Assembly: GCF_030698175.1 (NCBI RefSeq)
Contig: NZ_JAUYNT010000038.1
Coordinates: 1-58,454 of the forward strand
From: Pseudomonas sp.
Lineage (GTDB): Bacteria > Pseudomonadota > Gammaproteobacteria > Pseudomonadales > Pseudomonadaceae
Direction of reading: 5' to 3'
DNA length: 58,454 bases
The notes under the pieces were generated by a model. That model was not told where the DNA came from, searched no databases, and saw only the letters and a program-made list of their open reading frames with translations. Below, one piece after another: positions 42,953-51,949 of this stretch. The position numbers and the translations under genes are program-made. Numbering within the stretch: position 1 is the first letter of the stretch; every line of letters starts with the position of its first letter.

Positions 42953-43639
42953 ATGACCACCTTGCTGGCCCTGGATACCGCCACCGAAGCTTGCTCCGTT
43001 GCCTTGTTGCATGACGGGCGGGTGCTCAGTCATTACGAGGTGATTCCGCGCCTGCACGCCCAGCGTTTGCTGCCGATGATCAAGGACCTGCTGGCCGAGG
43101 CCGGGATAGCGCTGTCGGCACTCGATGGGGTTGCCTTTGGTCGCGGTCCGGGAGCCTTTACCGGCGTGCGCATCGCCATTGGCGTGGTGCAAGGCTTGGC
43201 TTTCGCGCTGGAACGGCCGGTGTTGCCGGTCTCGACTTTGGCGGTGTTGGCGCAACGTGCGTTGCGCGAGCAGGGCGCAACTCAGGTGGCGGCGGCGATT
43301 GATGCGCGGATGGATGAGGTGTACTGGGGTTGTTACCGCGAGCAGCAGGGCGAGATGCGTCTGCAAGGGCTGGAGGCGGTGTTGCCGCCCGAGCGTGTCA
43401 GCTTGCCGACAGAGGCAGATGCCAGCGCTGACTGGATAGCCGCCGGCACCGGCTGGGGCAGCTATGCCGCGCGCATGCCGGTTAAGCCGCTGGCCGAGCC
43501 GCAGGTGTTGTTGCCCCATGCGCAAGACTTGCTGGCACTGGCCGGTTTTGCCTGGGCGCGTGGCGAAGCACTGCCGGCGGATATGGCCCAGCCGGTGTAT
43601 TTACGCGACCAGGTAGCAACCCCTAAAGCTGCGCCCTGA
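42953..43639 (+). CDS. tsaB: tRNA threonylcarbamoyladenosine biosynthesis protein TsaB
   Basis: The protein has 228 residues. TsaB supports TsaD in t6A37 formation of ANN-reading tRNAs. MTTLLALDTATEACSVALLH and AFGRGPGAFTGVRIAIGVVQ are diagnostic of the ASKHA-fold family, and the C-terminal part includes VYLRDQVATP. The frame is open from 42878, but the ATG at 42953 starts at the family motif. Confidence 0.96.
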   Translation: MTTLLALDTATEACSVALLHDGRVLSHYEVIPRLHAQRLLPMIKDLLAEAGIALSALDGVAFGRGPGAFTGVRIAIGVVQGLAFALERPVLPVSTLAVLAQRALREQGATQVAAAIDARMDEVYWGCYREQQGEMRLQGLEAVLPPERVSLPTEADASADWIAAGTGWGSYAARMPVKPLAEPQVLLPHAQDLLALAGFAWARGEALPADMAQPVYLRDQVATPKAAP

Positions 43640-43750
43640 GACCTTTGGTCTGTTGTATATGAGCGCGGACCTGCGGCTGATTGCCAAGAGTCTGGCGCCC
43701 CGCTAGATTGAGTTCATCCCACCGTTAAACAGTCTTTCGAGCAGTAGCAG

Positions 43751-44092
43751 ATGCGTATTGACGGCCCTACTTCATTCAGCTCGTTAGATCGCGGTGCCCG
43801 CACGGGGGGCGCGGTCACACCGCTGCGTGAAGTCCAGCGCGAGCAGGAGCAGCGGCGTGAGCAGCCAGCCCTGCCGGCCAGCAGTCAAGGTTTGGAAGCG
43901 GTGGCGCAAGTGCGTCGGGTGCAGGCCAGTAATGCCAGCAGCGATAACTTGCCGGCGCGCCTGCAAGATCAGCCTGTTCAGCGCGGTTTAAGCAATAGAG
44001 CCAACCAGGCGCTGGCCAGTTACGGCAGCACTGCAAGCTTTGCCGGGCAGCAGGATGTTCAAGAAATTCTGGGTTTGGATCTTTACGCCTGA
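43751..44092 (+). CDS. Hypothetical protein with conserved C-terminal tail
   Basis: The protein has 113 residues, is low in hydrophobic residues and rich in Gln and Arg. It appears disordered except for the end (NRANQALASYGSTASFAGQQ and VQEILGLDLYA). The start sequence MRIDGPTSFSSLDRGAR and the ILGLDLYA tail look conserved in Pseudomonas from memory. No domain is recognised. It follows tsaB after 111 bases and converges with the gene at 44108, 15 bases away. Confidence 0.7.
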   Translation: MRIDGPTSFSSLDRGARTGGAVTPLREVQREQEQRREQPALPASSQGLEAVAQVRRVQASNASSDNLPARLQDQPVQRGLSNRANQALASYGSTASFAGQQDVQEILGLDLYA

Positions 44093-44107
44093 GCCTTAAC
44101 GTGGCGG

Positions 44108-44938
44108 TTAATGACTCGCCAGCAGTAAATCCGCCGCTTGGCCGCTACGGCCATCGCTGAACTCGAAATGCCCCAACTGTGCAATCTCATCGTAGGCACC
44201 CAGTGCTTGTTTGACGTTTTGCGCCTGCAAGTTGATGGCGCTGACGCCCGCCGCACTCAGGTTTTGGCTGTGTTGCCGACCCTGTTGGTCAAAGCGCAGC
44301 AAACTTAGCTGTGCATATACCGAGTCGTGCAGATCGATCCGCCCGTCGTGGTTGTCGTCGTATTTGCTCAGTTCGGCAAAGCCGTTGCTGGCGCCATGTT
44401 GGTCGCCGAACAGTTCGCGGCCGTCATCGATGCGGCCGTTTTGATTGCGATCCAGCGCCAGCAGCGCATCGTCGCCATTGGGGGCGCTGATGCGTTGTTG
44501 CTGACCGTCGCCGTCGAGATCAAAGCTGATACTGTCGCCAAGGCCGCGGGTACTGAAACCGTTACCGGCCAGGTCCAGTGCCAAGGGGTCGGTTTTCTGC
44601 GGTACGGGCTTAACCTGCAGGTCGAGCTTTAGCTCACGCTGCTGGATGATTTGCGCAAAGTCGCGGCCTTGTACTGCTGCATCGACTGTTGTGACTGGCG
44701 CGGTGCTAGGGCTTGGGCTGGTCGTCTGCGGGCTGGCGGCGCTCACGTCGATGCTGTGCGCAGCGCTTATTTCACGGGCGGCGGCTTGTGCGTCTGGCGC
44801 TTCGCTGTTGGCCATCAAGGTGCGGCGCAAAATTTGATAGTTAAGTGACTGGCTCACCTCGGGCGGCACTTGCTTGTCTGTCTCGCCAGGGTGGACGCCG
44901 TGATACTGGTGATTTGCCGAGTGACTAATATTTAGCAT
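44108..44938 (-). CDS. Hypothetical protein with EF-hand/RTX-like calcium loops
   Basis: The protein has 276 residues. The N-terminal 100 residues are polar and variable. The C-terminal half contains LALDLAGNGFSTRGLGDSISF, FDLDGDGQQQRIS, LDRNQNGRIDDGRELFGD and KYDDNHDGRIDLHDS, giving three DxDxDG-type loops that should bind Ca2+. There is no signal peptide or membrane segment. The LALDLxGxG opening is seen in calcium-binding parts of secreted RTX-like proteins, so an extracellular or surface role is possible. The ATG at 44938 lies 50 bases from the MITE-like element. Confidence 0.78.
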   Translation of the reverse strand: MLNISHSANHQYHGVHPGETDKQVPPEVSQSLNYQILRRTLMANSEAPDAQAAAREISAAHSIDVSAASPQTTSPSPSTAPVTTVDAAVQGRDFAQIIQQRELKLDLQVKPVPQKTDPLALDLAGNGFSTRGLGDSISFDLDGDGQQQRISAPNGDDALLALDRNQNGRIDDGRELFGDQHGASNGFAELSKYDDNHDGRIDLHDSVYAQLSLLRFDQQGRQHSQNLSAAGVSAINLQAQNVKQALGAYDEIAQLGHFEFSDGRSGQAADLLLASH

Positions 44939-44987
44939 GGCCAACTCAATGCGGTAGTGAAAACGCAGTTCTGGCAGAATGCTGCCC

Positions 44988-45258
44988 TTAGGGTCTGTTC
45001 CCGTTTCATTCGCGGCCGCGCCGGAGCCTGTTTTTGCGCGAGGCAAGGCACGAGGAGCGCGATTTGGTTGTTCCAAATGAGCGACGAGAAACGCCGCCTC
45101 GCGCAAAAACAGGCCCGGCCCTTCGGGTTGCGCGGGAAATGTCCCCCGCTGTTGTTGCAGGATTTGGCAAGGGAATAACCATTACCTGCGTCCTGCGCCT
45201 AACCGGGGGGCATTTCTCGCGGCAACGCGGCTTGCGATGAAACGGGAACAGACCCTAA
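44988..45258. mobile_element. MITE-like element with 22-bp terminal inverted repeats
   Basis: The 271-bp element begins with TTAGGGTCTGTTCCC and ends with GGGAACAGACCCTAA; the two 22-bp ends are perfect complements. Inside, a perfect 19-bp inverted repeat (45026-45044 and 45096-45114, GCCTGTTTTTGCGCGAGGC) encloses ATTTGG/CCAAAT. A third imperfect pair is at 45132-45148 and 45204-45221. It codes for nothing convincing. It lies between the divergent EF-hand-like gene and rsmJ and may alter their promoters. Confidence 0.85.
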
Positions 45259-45312
45259 TGAGTTATCGGCCGATTCGCGGCGCACCTGAGCATTTTTTGA
45301 GCATTAAAGTTG

Positions 45313-46092
45313 ATGAGTGACGAGCGGCTTAGCGCCACAATTACCCTTGCTGCGCTTGAGCCAAGCTACCTGCCGGCCCTGGCGCTGTGGGCCGAACGGC
45401 TGGGGTTGGCGGTCGATCCCGAGGCAGAGTTTGCCTTGCAGTTGGGCGCGGCCGGTTTGCAGTTTGTCGAGCTTGGCCCGCACGCACCGGGTGCGGTGCG
45501 GGTCGACTTTGTCGAAGGGGCGGTGGCTCATCGGCGGTTATTTGGTGGCGGCAGCGGGCAGATGATCGCCAAGGCGGTCGGGGTACAACCGGGCGTGCGT
45601 CCGCAGGTGCTGGACGCCACCGCAGGATTGGGGCGCGATGCCTTTGTGCTGGCCAGTCTGGGCTGCCAGATGACTCTGATCGAGCGCCAGCCGTTGATTG
45701 CCGCCTTGCTTGAAGATGGCCTGGCGCGGGCCAGGGGCGATAGCGAGGTCGCTCCGATTGTGGCGCAGATGCGCCTGTTGCAAGGCAACGCCATCGAGTT
45801 GATGGCTGCCTGGGTCGGTGAGCCACCGCAAGTAATCTACCTGGACCCGATGTTTCCCCATCGCGACAAAACCGCGCTGGTGAAAAAAGAGATGCGCCTG
45901 TTTCGCCCCTTGGTAGGCGCCGATCAAGATGCTCCGGCCTTGTTGGCCGCAGCGTTAGCGCTGGCCAGTCATCGAGTGGTGGTTAAGCGTGCGCGTAAAG
46001 CGCCGTGCATCGAGGGGCCAAAGCCCAGCTATGCGCTGGAGGGCAAGTCCAGCCGCTATGACATCTATCCGAAGAAAGCGCTCAAGGGCTGA
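45313..46092 (+). CDS. rsmJ: 16S rRNA (guanine-1516-N2)-methyltransferase RsmJ
   Basis: The protein has 259 residues. It methylates G1516 in 16S rRNA with S-adenosylmethionine. Motif I is LDATAGLGRDAFVLA and motif IV YLDPMFPHRDK; the end is KRARKAPCIEGPKPSYALEG. The start is taken at ATG 45313 (MSDERLSATI), three bases after an in-frame TTG at 45310. It sits 55 bases from the MITE-like element and 19 bases before the end of the convergent mexL gene. Confidence 0.95.
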   Translation: MSDERLSATITLAALEPSYLPALALWAERLGLAVDPEAEFALQLGAAGLQFVELGPHAPGAVRVDFVEGAVAHRRLFGGGSGQMIAKAVGVQPGVRPQVLDATAGLGRDAFVLASLGCQMTLIERQPLIAALLEDGLARARGDSEVAPIVAQMRLLQGNAIELMAAWVGEPPQVIYLDPMFPHRDKTALVKKEMRLFRPLVGADQDAPALLAAALALASHRVVVKRARKAPCIEGPKPSYALEGKSSRYDIYPKKALKG

Positions 46093-46110
46093 CGGCTTGG
46101 GTTGATTGGC

Positions 46111-46746
46111 TTAAGGCCGATAAGCGCGAATAAACAGTTCCACGGCATCGCGCACATGGGTGTCTATTTCGCTGTCGGTCTGTGGCGCCGCGCAGCCGAT
46201 CAGCAGGCGAAAGTTGCAGCCGCCTTTGATCAGGCAGAAGAACTGGTCGGCGGCATTCAGCGGTTTGGCAATTTTGAGCAGGCCGGCGGCGTTGGCCTTG
46301 CTCAGCAGCTGCTCCATCTCATTCATCAGACGCTGGGGGCCGGCGTCAAAAAACATTTGCGAAAGCTTTGCGTCCTGGGCACCACGGGTAATCAGCACGC
46401 GGTGCAGTTCAATCGACTCGTCACTGTTGATCAGCTGATGAAAGCTGCGGCCGATATTGAGCAATACGCCCTCAATCGGCACGCCGTCAGCCAGCTCAAA
46501 CAACATCTCAGGCACCTGTTTCTGGCACTTGGACTGCACGGCAAAGGAGAACAGCGTCTCTTTATCGGTGAAATGACTGTACACCGTCAGCTTGGAGACG
46601 CCGGCCTCGGCGGCAATTGCATCCATACTGCTGCCGTCATAACCGTTACGCAAAAACAGCGTCTGCGCCGCCTCCAGAATGGCGACGCGTTTGGCTGGAT
46701 CTTTGGGCCGGCCGGGGCCGTTGGGCGGTAACAGTTGGTTTAACAT
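46111..46746 (-). CDS. mexL: TetR-family repressor, MexL-like
   Basis: The protein has 211 residues. The DNA-binding domain runs from GRPKDPAKRVAILEAA to GVSKLTVYSHFTDKETLF. MexL of P. aeruginosa (212 residues) represses the divergent mexJK operon; length, divergent position and the neighbouring rsmJ all agree with that locus. The C-terminal ligand domain is unassigned. No Shine-Dalgarno is visible upstream of ATG 46746, where the DNA is AT-rich; it may be poorly or leaderlessly translated. Confidence 0.85.
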   Translation of the reverse strand: MLNQLLPPNGPGRPKDPAKRVAILEAAQTLFLRNGYDGSSMDAIAAEAGVSKLTVYSHFTDKETLFSFAVQSKCQKQVPEMLFELADGVPIEGVLLNIGRSFHQLINSDESIELHRVLITRGAQDAKLSQMFFDAGPQRLMNEMEQLLSKANAAGLLKIAKPLNAADQFFCLIKGGCNFRLLIGCAAPQTDSEIDTHVRDAVELFIRAYRP

Positions 46747-46855
46747 TTTTTACTTTTTAATACTGGACTGATGAGTTTTGTATTTTTACTATACTCGCCA
46801 GTATAAAAATTCTCAGTATAAAAAACCAAGCGTTCCTCGCGAAAGGTCTCCCGCC
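46747..46855. promoter_or_regulatory. Divergent mexL/mexJ promoter and probable MexL operators
   Basis: ATACT and AGTAT occur at 46760-46764, 46791-46795, 46800-46804 and 46815-46819. The middle pair forms the palindrome ATACT-CGCC-AGTAT, which overlaps TATACT (46790-46795), a likely -10 box. The region is strikingly AT-rich next to GC-rich genes. Confidence 0.6.
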
Positions 46856-47959
46856 ATGTTTCGTCATGCCTTGTCTGTTGCTTTGCCGCTAAGCCTGATC
46901 AGTCTGCTGGTTGCCTGTGGCAACCCTGAAACCGTGCAGTCGCAGGCGCGTCCCGCCTTGGTGGTGCATCCGCTGCCGGCGGGTGAGTTAATGGACACCT
47001 ATCCAGGTGAGGTGCGGGCGCGGCTGGAGTCAGAGCTGGCGTTTCGCATTGGCGGTAAGGTACTTAAGCGTTTGGTGGATGTCGGTGCGCGGGTAAAAAT
47101 CGGGCAGCCACTGGCCGAGCTTGACCCACAAGATGTGCGTTTACAGTTAGATGCGGCGCGCGCTCAGGTCAGCGCCGCCGAGGCCAATCTGCAGTTGGTG
47201 CGGGCCGAGCGGGATCGCTACAAAACCCTGATGGCCCGCCAGCTGGTCAGCCGCTCGCAATACGACAACGCCGAAAACCTCTATCACTCAGGCCAGGCGC
47301 GCTTGCAACAGGTCAAGGCCGAATACAACGTGGCCAATAACCAAGCCGGTTATGCGGTGTTGCGCGCCAGCCAAAATGGCGTGATTGCCAAGCGCTTGCT
47401 GGAAGCCGGGCAGGTGGTTGCCGCCGGGCAGACGGTGTTTACCCTGGCCGCCGATGGCGAGCGCGAAGTGCTGATCAGCTTACCGGAGCAGACTTTTGAG
47501 CGGATCAAAGTCGGCCAAGTGGTTGAGGTTGAGCTGTGGTCGCAGGCTAATCAGCGCTTCCCGGGGCGCATCCGCGAACTGGCGCCGGCGGCCGATCCGC
47601 AGTCACGAACCTTTGCCGCCCGAGTGGCCTTTACCGAAGGTAAGGTGCCGGCGGAGCTCGGCCAAAGCGCGCGGGTATTTATTCGGGTCGACGGCGAAGT
47701 GCCGCTGGCCGTGCCACTCTCGGCGCTAACGGCGGAGAGTGGCTCGCCTTATGTGTGGGTGGTTGAGCGCGGGACTTCCAAGTTGCAGCGCACCCCGGTA
47801 ACCATTGGCGCCTTTGCCGAAACCAATGTGCCGGTGCTGTCTGGCCTCAAGGCCGACGACTGGGTGGTGGCTGCCGGCGTGCAAGTGCTGCGCGAGGGGC
47901 AGGTGGTGCGTCCGGTTGATCGCGATAATCGCGCGGTTGACCTGGCGGCGAAGGAGTAA
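46856..47959 (+). CDS. mexJ: RND efflux membrane-fusion lipoprotein, MexJ-like
   Basis: The protein has 367 residues, the length I remember for MexJ. The signal peptide ends in a lipobox (LLVACGN). The lipoyl, alpha-hairpin and beta-barrel domains of membrane fusion proteins are recognisable (AFRIGGKVLKRLVDVGARVK, the coiled coil from about 95 to 170, FPGRIRELAPAADPQSRTF). It links the RND pump to an outer-membrane channel. The frame is open from 46778, but ATG 46856 is preceded by AAAGG. mexK starts six bases after its stop. Confidence 0.9.
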   Translation: MFRHALSVALPLSLISLLVACGNPETVQSQARPALVVHPLPAGELMDTYPGEVRARLESELAFRIGGKVLKRLVDVGARVKIGQPLAELDPQDVRLQLDAARAQVSAAEANLQLVRAERDRYKTLMARQLVSRSQYDNAENLYHSGQARLQQVKAEYNVANNQAGYAVLRASQNGVIAKRLLEAGQVVAAGQTVFTLAADGEREVLISLPEQTFERIKVGQVVEVELWSQANQRFPGRIRELAPAADPQSRTFAARVAFTEGKVPAELGQSARVFIRVDGEVPLAVPLSALTAESGSPYVWVVERGTSKLQRTPVTIGAFAETNVPVLSGLKADDWVVAAGVQVLREGQVVRPVDRDNRAVDLAAKE

Positions 47960-47965
47960 CTGGCG

Positions 47966-50900
47966 ATGGGTTTTAATCTTTCCGCTTGGGCGCTGCGAAA
48001 TCGCCAGATCGTGCGTTATTTCATGTTGTTGCTGGCCCTGGTCGGCGCCTTTTCCTACACCAAACTGGGACAGAGCGAAGACCCGCCCTTTACCTTCCGG
48101 GCCATGGTGATCAATACCAAGTGGCCGGGGGCGACGGCTGAAGAAGTCTCCAAGCAAGTCACCGAACGCATCGAAAAGAAGCTGATGGAGACCGGTGATT
48201 TCGACAAGATCATCTCGTTCTCGCGGCCCGGTGAGTCGCAGGTCACTTTCCTGGCCCGCGAAGGCATGCGCTCCACGGAGATGGAAGGGCTCTGGTATCA
48301 GATCCGCAAGAAAACCAACGACATTCGCCAGTATTTACCCCAAGGCATTCAGGGACCGTTCTTTAACGATGAGTTCGGCACCACCTTCGGTAACGTCTAC
48401 GCCTTGACCGGCAATGGTTTCGATTATGCGGTACTGAAAGACTACGCCGACCGCGTACAGTTGCAGCTACAACGGGTCAAGGACGTCGGCAAGGTCGAGC
48501 TGCTGGGCCTGCAGGATGAAAAAATCTGGATCGAACTGTCCAACGTCAAACTGGCGACCCTTGGGGTGCCGCTGGTGGCCGTGCAGCAAGCGCTGGATAA
48601 ACAAAACGCTTTAAGCTCCGCCGGCTTCTTTGAAACCCCCACTGATCGAGTGCGGTTGCGCGTGTCGGGCAGCTTTCAAAGCGTCAAAGAGATCCGTGAT
48701 TTCCCCATTCAAGTGGGTGATCGAACCTTCCGCATTGGCGATGTCGCCGAGGTGCATCGCGGCTTCAATGATCCGGCCGCGCCGAGCATGCGCTTTATGG
48801 GCGAGGAGGCGCTCGGCATTGCCGTATCGATGAAGTCCGGTGGTGACATACTGATACTCGGCACCGCGCTGGAGAAAGAGTTTGCCCGGCTGCAGGAAAC
48901 CCTGCCGGCCGGTATGCAAATGAGCAAGGTGTCAGATCAACCGGCCGCCGTGCGGGCCGGGGTTGGCGAGTTCGTCCAGGTGCTGGTCGAGGCGCTGATC
49001 ATTGTGATGCTGGTGAGTTTCTTCTCGCTTGGCTTTCGCACCGGTTTGGTGGTGGCGTTGTCGATTCCGCTGGTGCTGGCCATGACCTTTGCCAGCATGC
49101 AGTTTTTTGGCATAGGCCTGCACAAGATCTCCCTCGGCGCCCTGGTGTTGGCCCTCGGCCTGTTGGTGGATGACGCCATCATTGCGGTTGAGATGATGGC
49201 GATCAAAATGGAGCAGGGCTTCGACCGCCTGACCGCCGCCAGTTATGCCTGGACCAGCACCGCGTTTCCGATGCTGACCGGCACCCTGATCACCGCCGCT
49301 GGCTTTTTGCCCATAGCCACGGCCAACTCCAGCACCGGCGAATACACCCGCTCGATCTTCCAGGTGGTGACCATCGCCCTGCTGGCCTCGTGGATTGCCG
49401 CGGTGATATTTGTGCCCTACTTGGGCGAACGCTTGTTACCTGATCTGGCCAAGTTGCATGCGGCCAAGCATGGCGGCAGCGATAAAGGCTATGACCCCTA
49501 CGCGACGCCGTTCTATCAGCGGGTGCGGCGCACCGTGGACTGGTGCGTGCGCCGGCGCAAGAGTGTGATACTGCTGACCGTCGGATTGTTTGTCGCCTCC
49601 ATAGTGATGTTCCGTTTCGTGCCGCAGCAGTTCTTTCCGGCCTCGGGGCGCCCAGAATTGTTGATTGATATGAAGCTCAACGAAGGTGCGTCCTTGACCG
49701 CCACCAATGAGCAGGTCAAACGCCTGGAGGCGATTCTCAAAGAGCGCGAAGGCATTGTTAACTACGTGGCCTATGTCGGCTCTGGTTCGCCACGGTTCTT
49801 TTTGTCGCTCAACCAAGAGCTGCCGTCGGCCAGTTTTGCCCAGTTCGTGCTGCTGGCTAAATCGGTTGAAGACCGCGAAGAGCTGCGGGTGTGGCTGATC
49901 GAGCTGCTTAACAACGAGTTCCCGACCTTGCGCTCACGGGTTTCGCGCCTGGAGAACGGCCCGCCGGTTGGCTATCCGATCCAGTTCCGGCTCTCGGGCG
50001 AGCATATTGAGGTGGTGCGTGCGCTGGCCCGGCAAGTGGCCGACAAGGTGCGCGAAAACCCCCATGTGGTGAATGTGCATCTGGACTGGGAGGAGCCGAG
50101 CAAGGTTATCCGCCTGTTGGTCGATCAGGATCGTGCGCGGGCCCTGGGGGTGAATACCTCGGATCTGTCGCGGTTTCTGCAAAGCGCCTTGTCCGGCTCC
50201 AGTGTCAGTCAGTATCGCGAGGGCAATGAGCTGATCGAGATTTTGCAGCGCGGCAGCACCGATGACCGTCAGCAGTTGTCGCAGCTGCCAAGCCTGGCAA
50301 TCCCCACCGATAGCGGCAAGAGCGTGGCTTTGTCGCAAGTGGCGACCCTGGAATATGGTTTCGAAGAAGGCATCATCTGGCACCGCAATCGCCTGCCAAC
50401 CGTCACCGTACGCGCCGACATCTATGGTCAGGAGCAGCCGTCCACCTTGGTTAAGCAGATCATGCCAACCTTGCAGCCGATCATAAATGAACTGCAGTCG
50501 GGCTATGAGCTCACCGTTGCCGGTACTGTCGAAGATGCGGCCAAGGGCCAGGGTTCGGTCAACGCCGGGGTGCCGCTGTTTATCCTGGTGGTGCTGACTT
50601 TGCTGATGCTGCAGCTGAAAAGCTTCTCGCTGTCGGCCATGGTATTTCTCACCGCGCCCTTGGGGCTGATCGGCGTCACCCTGTTCTTGATCGTGTTCCA
50701 GCAGCCCTTTGGCTTCGTCGCCATGCTCGGCACCATCGCCTTGTCGGGAATGATCATGCGTAACTCGGTGATTTTGGTCGATCAGATCGAGCAGGACATC
50801 GCGGCCGGCATCGATCAATGGGACGCCATTGTCGGCGCCACAGTGCGGCGCTTCCGGCCGATAGTGTTGACCGCGCTGGCCTCGGTACTGGCGATGATCC

Positions 50901-51040
50901 CGCTGTCGCGCAGCGTGTTCTTCGGGCCGATGGCGGTGGCAATCATGGGCGGCCTGGTGGTGGCTACGGCCTTGACCCTGCTGTTCTTGCCGGCGCTGTA
51001 CGCCGCCTGGTTCCGGGTTAAACCGGCCAAGGCGGCTTAG
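47966..51040 (+). CDS. mexK: RND multidrug efflux transporter, MexK-like
   Basis: The protein has 1024 residues, the RND size, with twelve predicted membrane helices in two halves and two periplasmic loops. The proton-relay aspartates lie in LALGLLVDDAIIAVE, and the second half has IALSGMIMRNSVILVDQIE. P. aeruginosa MexJK exports triclosan, tetracycline and erythromycin; here the substrates are inferred from homology. No outer-membrane channel gene is in the cluster, matching MexJK, which uses OprM or OpmH. A terminator follows. Confidence 0.92.
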   Translation: MGFNLSAWALRNRQIVRYFMLLLALVGAFSYTKLGQSEDPPFTFRAMVINTKWPGATAEEVSKQVTERIEKKLMETGDFDKIISFSRPGESQVTFLAREGMRSTEMEGLWYQIRKKTNDIRQYLPQGIQGPFFNDEFGTTFGNVYALTGNGFDYAVLKDYADRVQLQLQRVKDVGKVELLGLQDEKIWIELSNVKLATLGVPLVAVQQALDKQNALSSAGFFETPTDRVRLRVSGSFQSVKEIRDFPIQVGDRTFRIGDVAEVHRGFNDPAAPSMRFMGEEALGIAVSMKSGGDILILGTALEKEFARLQETLPAGMQMSKVSDQPAAVRAGVGEFVQVLVEALIIVMLVSFFSLGFRTGLVVALSIPLVLAMTFASMQFFGIGLHKISLGALVLALGLLVDDAIIAVEMMAIKMEQGFDRLTAASYAWTSTAFPMLTGTLITAAGFLPIATANSSTGEYTRSIFQVVTIALLASWIAAVIFVPYLGERLLPDLAKLHAAKHGGSDKGYDPYATPFYQRVRRTVDWCVRRRKSVILLTVGLFVASIVMFRFVPQQFFPASGRPELLIDMKLNEGASLTATNEQVKRLEAILKEREGIVNYVAYVGSGSPRFFLSLNQELPSASFAQFVLLAKSVEDREELRVWLIELLNNEFPTLRSRVSRLENGPPVGYPIQFRLSGEHIEVVRALARQVADKVRENPHVVNVHLDWEEPSKVIRLLVDQDRARALGVNTSDLSRFLQSALSGSSVSQYREGNELIEILQRGSTDDRQQLSQLPSLAIPTDSGKSVALSQVATLEYGFEEGIIWHRNRLPTVTVRADIYGQEQPSTLVKQIMPTLQPIINELQSGYELTVAGTVEDAAKGQGSVNAGVPLFILVVLTLLMLQLKSFSLSAMVFLTAPLGLIGVTLFLIVFQQPFGFVAMLGTIALSGMIMRNSVILVDQIEQDIAAGIDQWDAIVGATVRRFRPIVLTALASVLAMIPLSRSVFFGPMAVAIMGGLVVATALTLLFLPALYAAWFRVKPAKAA

Positions 51041-51091
51041 GCGTAACCCACCATTGGCCGTGTCAACCTTATTCAGGACGGGTCATCACCC

Positions 51092-51128
51092 ACAAAAAAG
51101 CCCGCATCACTGATGCGGGCTTTTTTGT
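51092..51128. terminator. Bidirectional terminator between mexK and sodB
   Basis: GCCCGCATCA (51100-51109) and its complement (51111-51120) are flanked by an A-run and a T-run, so it works for both convergent genes. Confidence 0.92.
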
Positions 51129-51162
51129 TTTAGCGCGCTACCGAGAGGTAGCGGCCAAGGGC

Positions 51163-51744
51163 TTAGGCGGCGAAGTTTTTCGCTACGAAGTCCCAGTTAA
51201 CCAGGTTCCAGAACGCTTCTACATACTTAGGACGCATGTTGCGGTAGTCGATGTAGTAGGCGTGTTCCCATACGTCGCAGGTCAGCAGCGGGGTGTCGCC
51301 GCTGGTCAGCGGGCAGCCTGCGCCGATGGTGCTGGCCAGCGCCAGGGAGCCGTCAGCTTTCTTCACCAGCCAGCCCCAGCCGGAGCCGAAGGTGCCGATG
51401 GAAGTTTTGCTGAACTCTTCTTTGAACTTGTCGAACGAGCCGAAGGCTGCGTTGATAGCGTCGGCCAGAGCGCCGGTCGGTTGGCCGCCGGCGTTTGGCG
51501 CCAGGCAGTTCCAGTAGAAGGTGTGGTTCCAGATTTGCGCAGCGTTATTGAAGATGCCGCCGGCGGACGTCTTGATGATTTCTTCGAGCGTTTTGCCTTC
51601 GAACTCGGTGCCTGGCACCAGGTTGTTCAGGTTAACCACGTAAGTGTTGTGGTGCTTATCGTGGTGGAACTCCAGGGTCTCGGCAGACAGGTGCGGCTCG
51701 AGGGCGTTTTTCTCGTAGGGCAGTGGCGGCAATTCGAAAGCCAT
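51163..51744 (-). CDS. sodB: Superoxide dismutase (Fe)
   Basis: The protein has 193 residues. It is the iron-type dismutase: the metal ligands lie in LEFHHDKHHNTYV, WNHTFYW and DVWEHAYYIDYRN, and FWNLVNWDFV closes the protein. NAGGQPTGAL is typical of Fe-SOD. The enzyme is a cytoplasmic dimer that removes superoxide. A ribosome-binding sequence GGAGAT lies upstream of ATG 51744. I see no convincing Fur box in the 205-base gap up to argO. Confidence 0.96.
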   Translation of the reverse strand: MAFELPPLPYEKNALEPHLSAETLEFHHDKHHNTYVVNLNNLVPGTEFEGKTLEEIIKTSAGGIFNNAAQIWNHTFYWNCLAPNAGGQPTGALADAINAAFGSFDKFKEEFSKTSIGTFGSGWGWLVKKADGSLALASTIGAGCPLTSGDTPLLTCDVWEHAYYIDYRNMRPKYVEAFWNLVNWDFVAKNFAA

Positions 51745-51949
51745 GGTTTATCTCCGTTGTTTATTAGGTCAGGCATCAGGTCTGTGTGTGCGCTGCACGC
51801 GCGCAACCGGTTCACGGGCCGGCCGGCGACGCCAAGCTTATGGCTCAGGGCGCCGCGAACGGGCGATGATAGCACTCGAACCTAGCGCTAACCACGCAAC
51901 AACTGTGTGGAGAAGCCTAGCCAGAGCCTTGCCCAAGCTGGAGTTGGGC

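Noticed and set aside
49934..50818. 294-codon frame antisense to mexK
   Set aside because: No motif, and the sense strand is a clear RND transporter.
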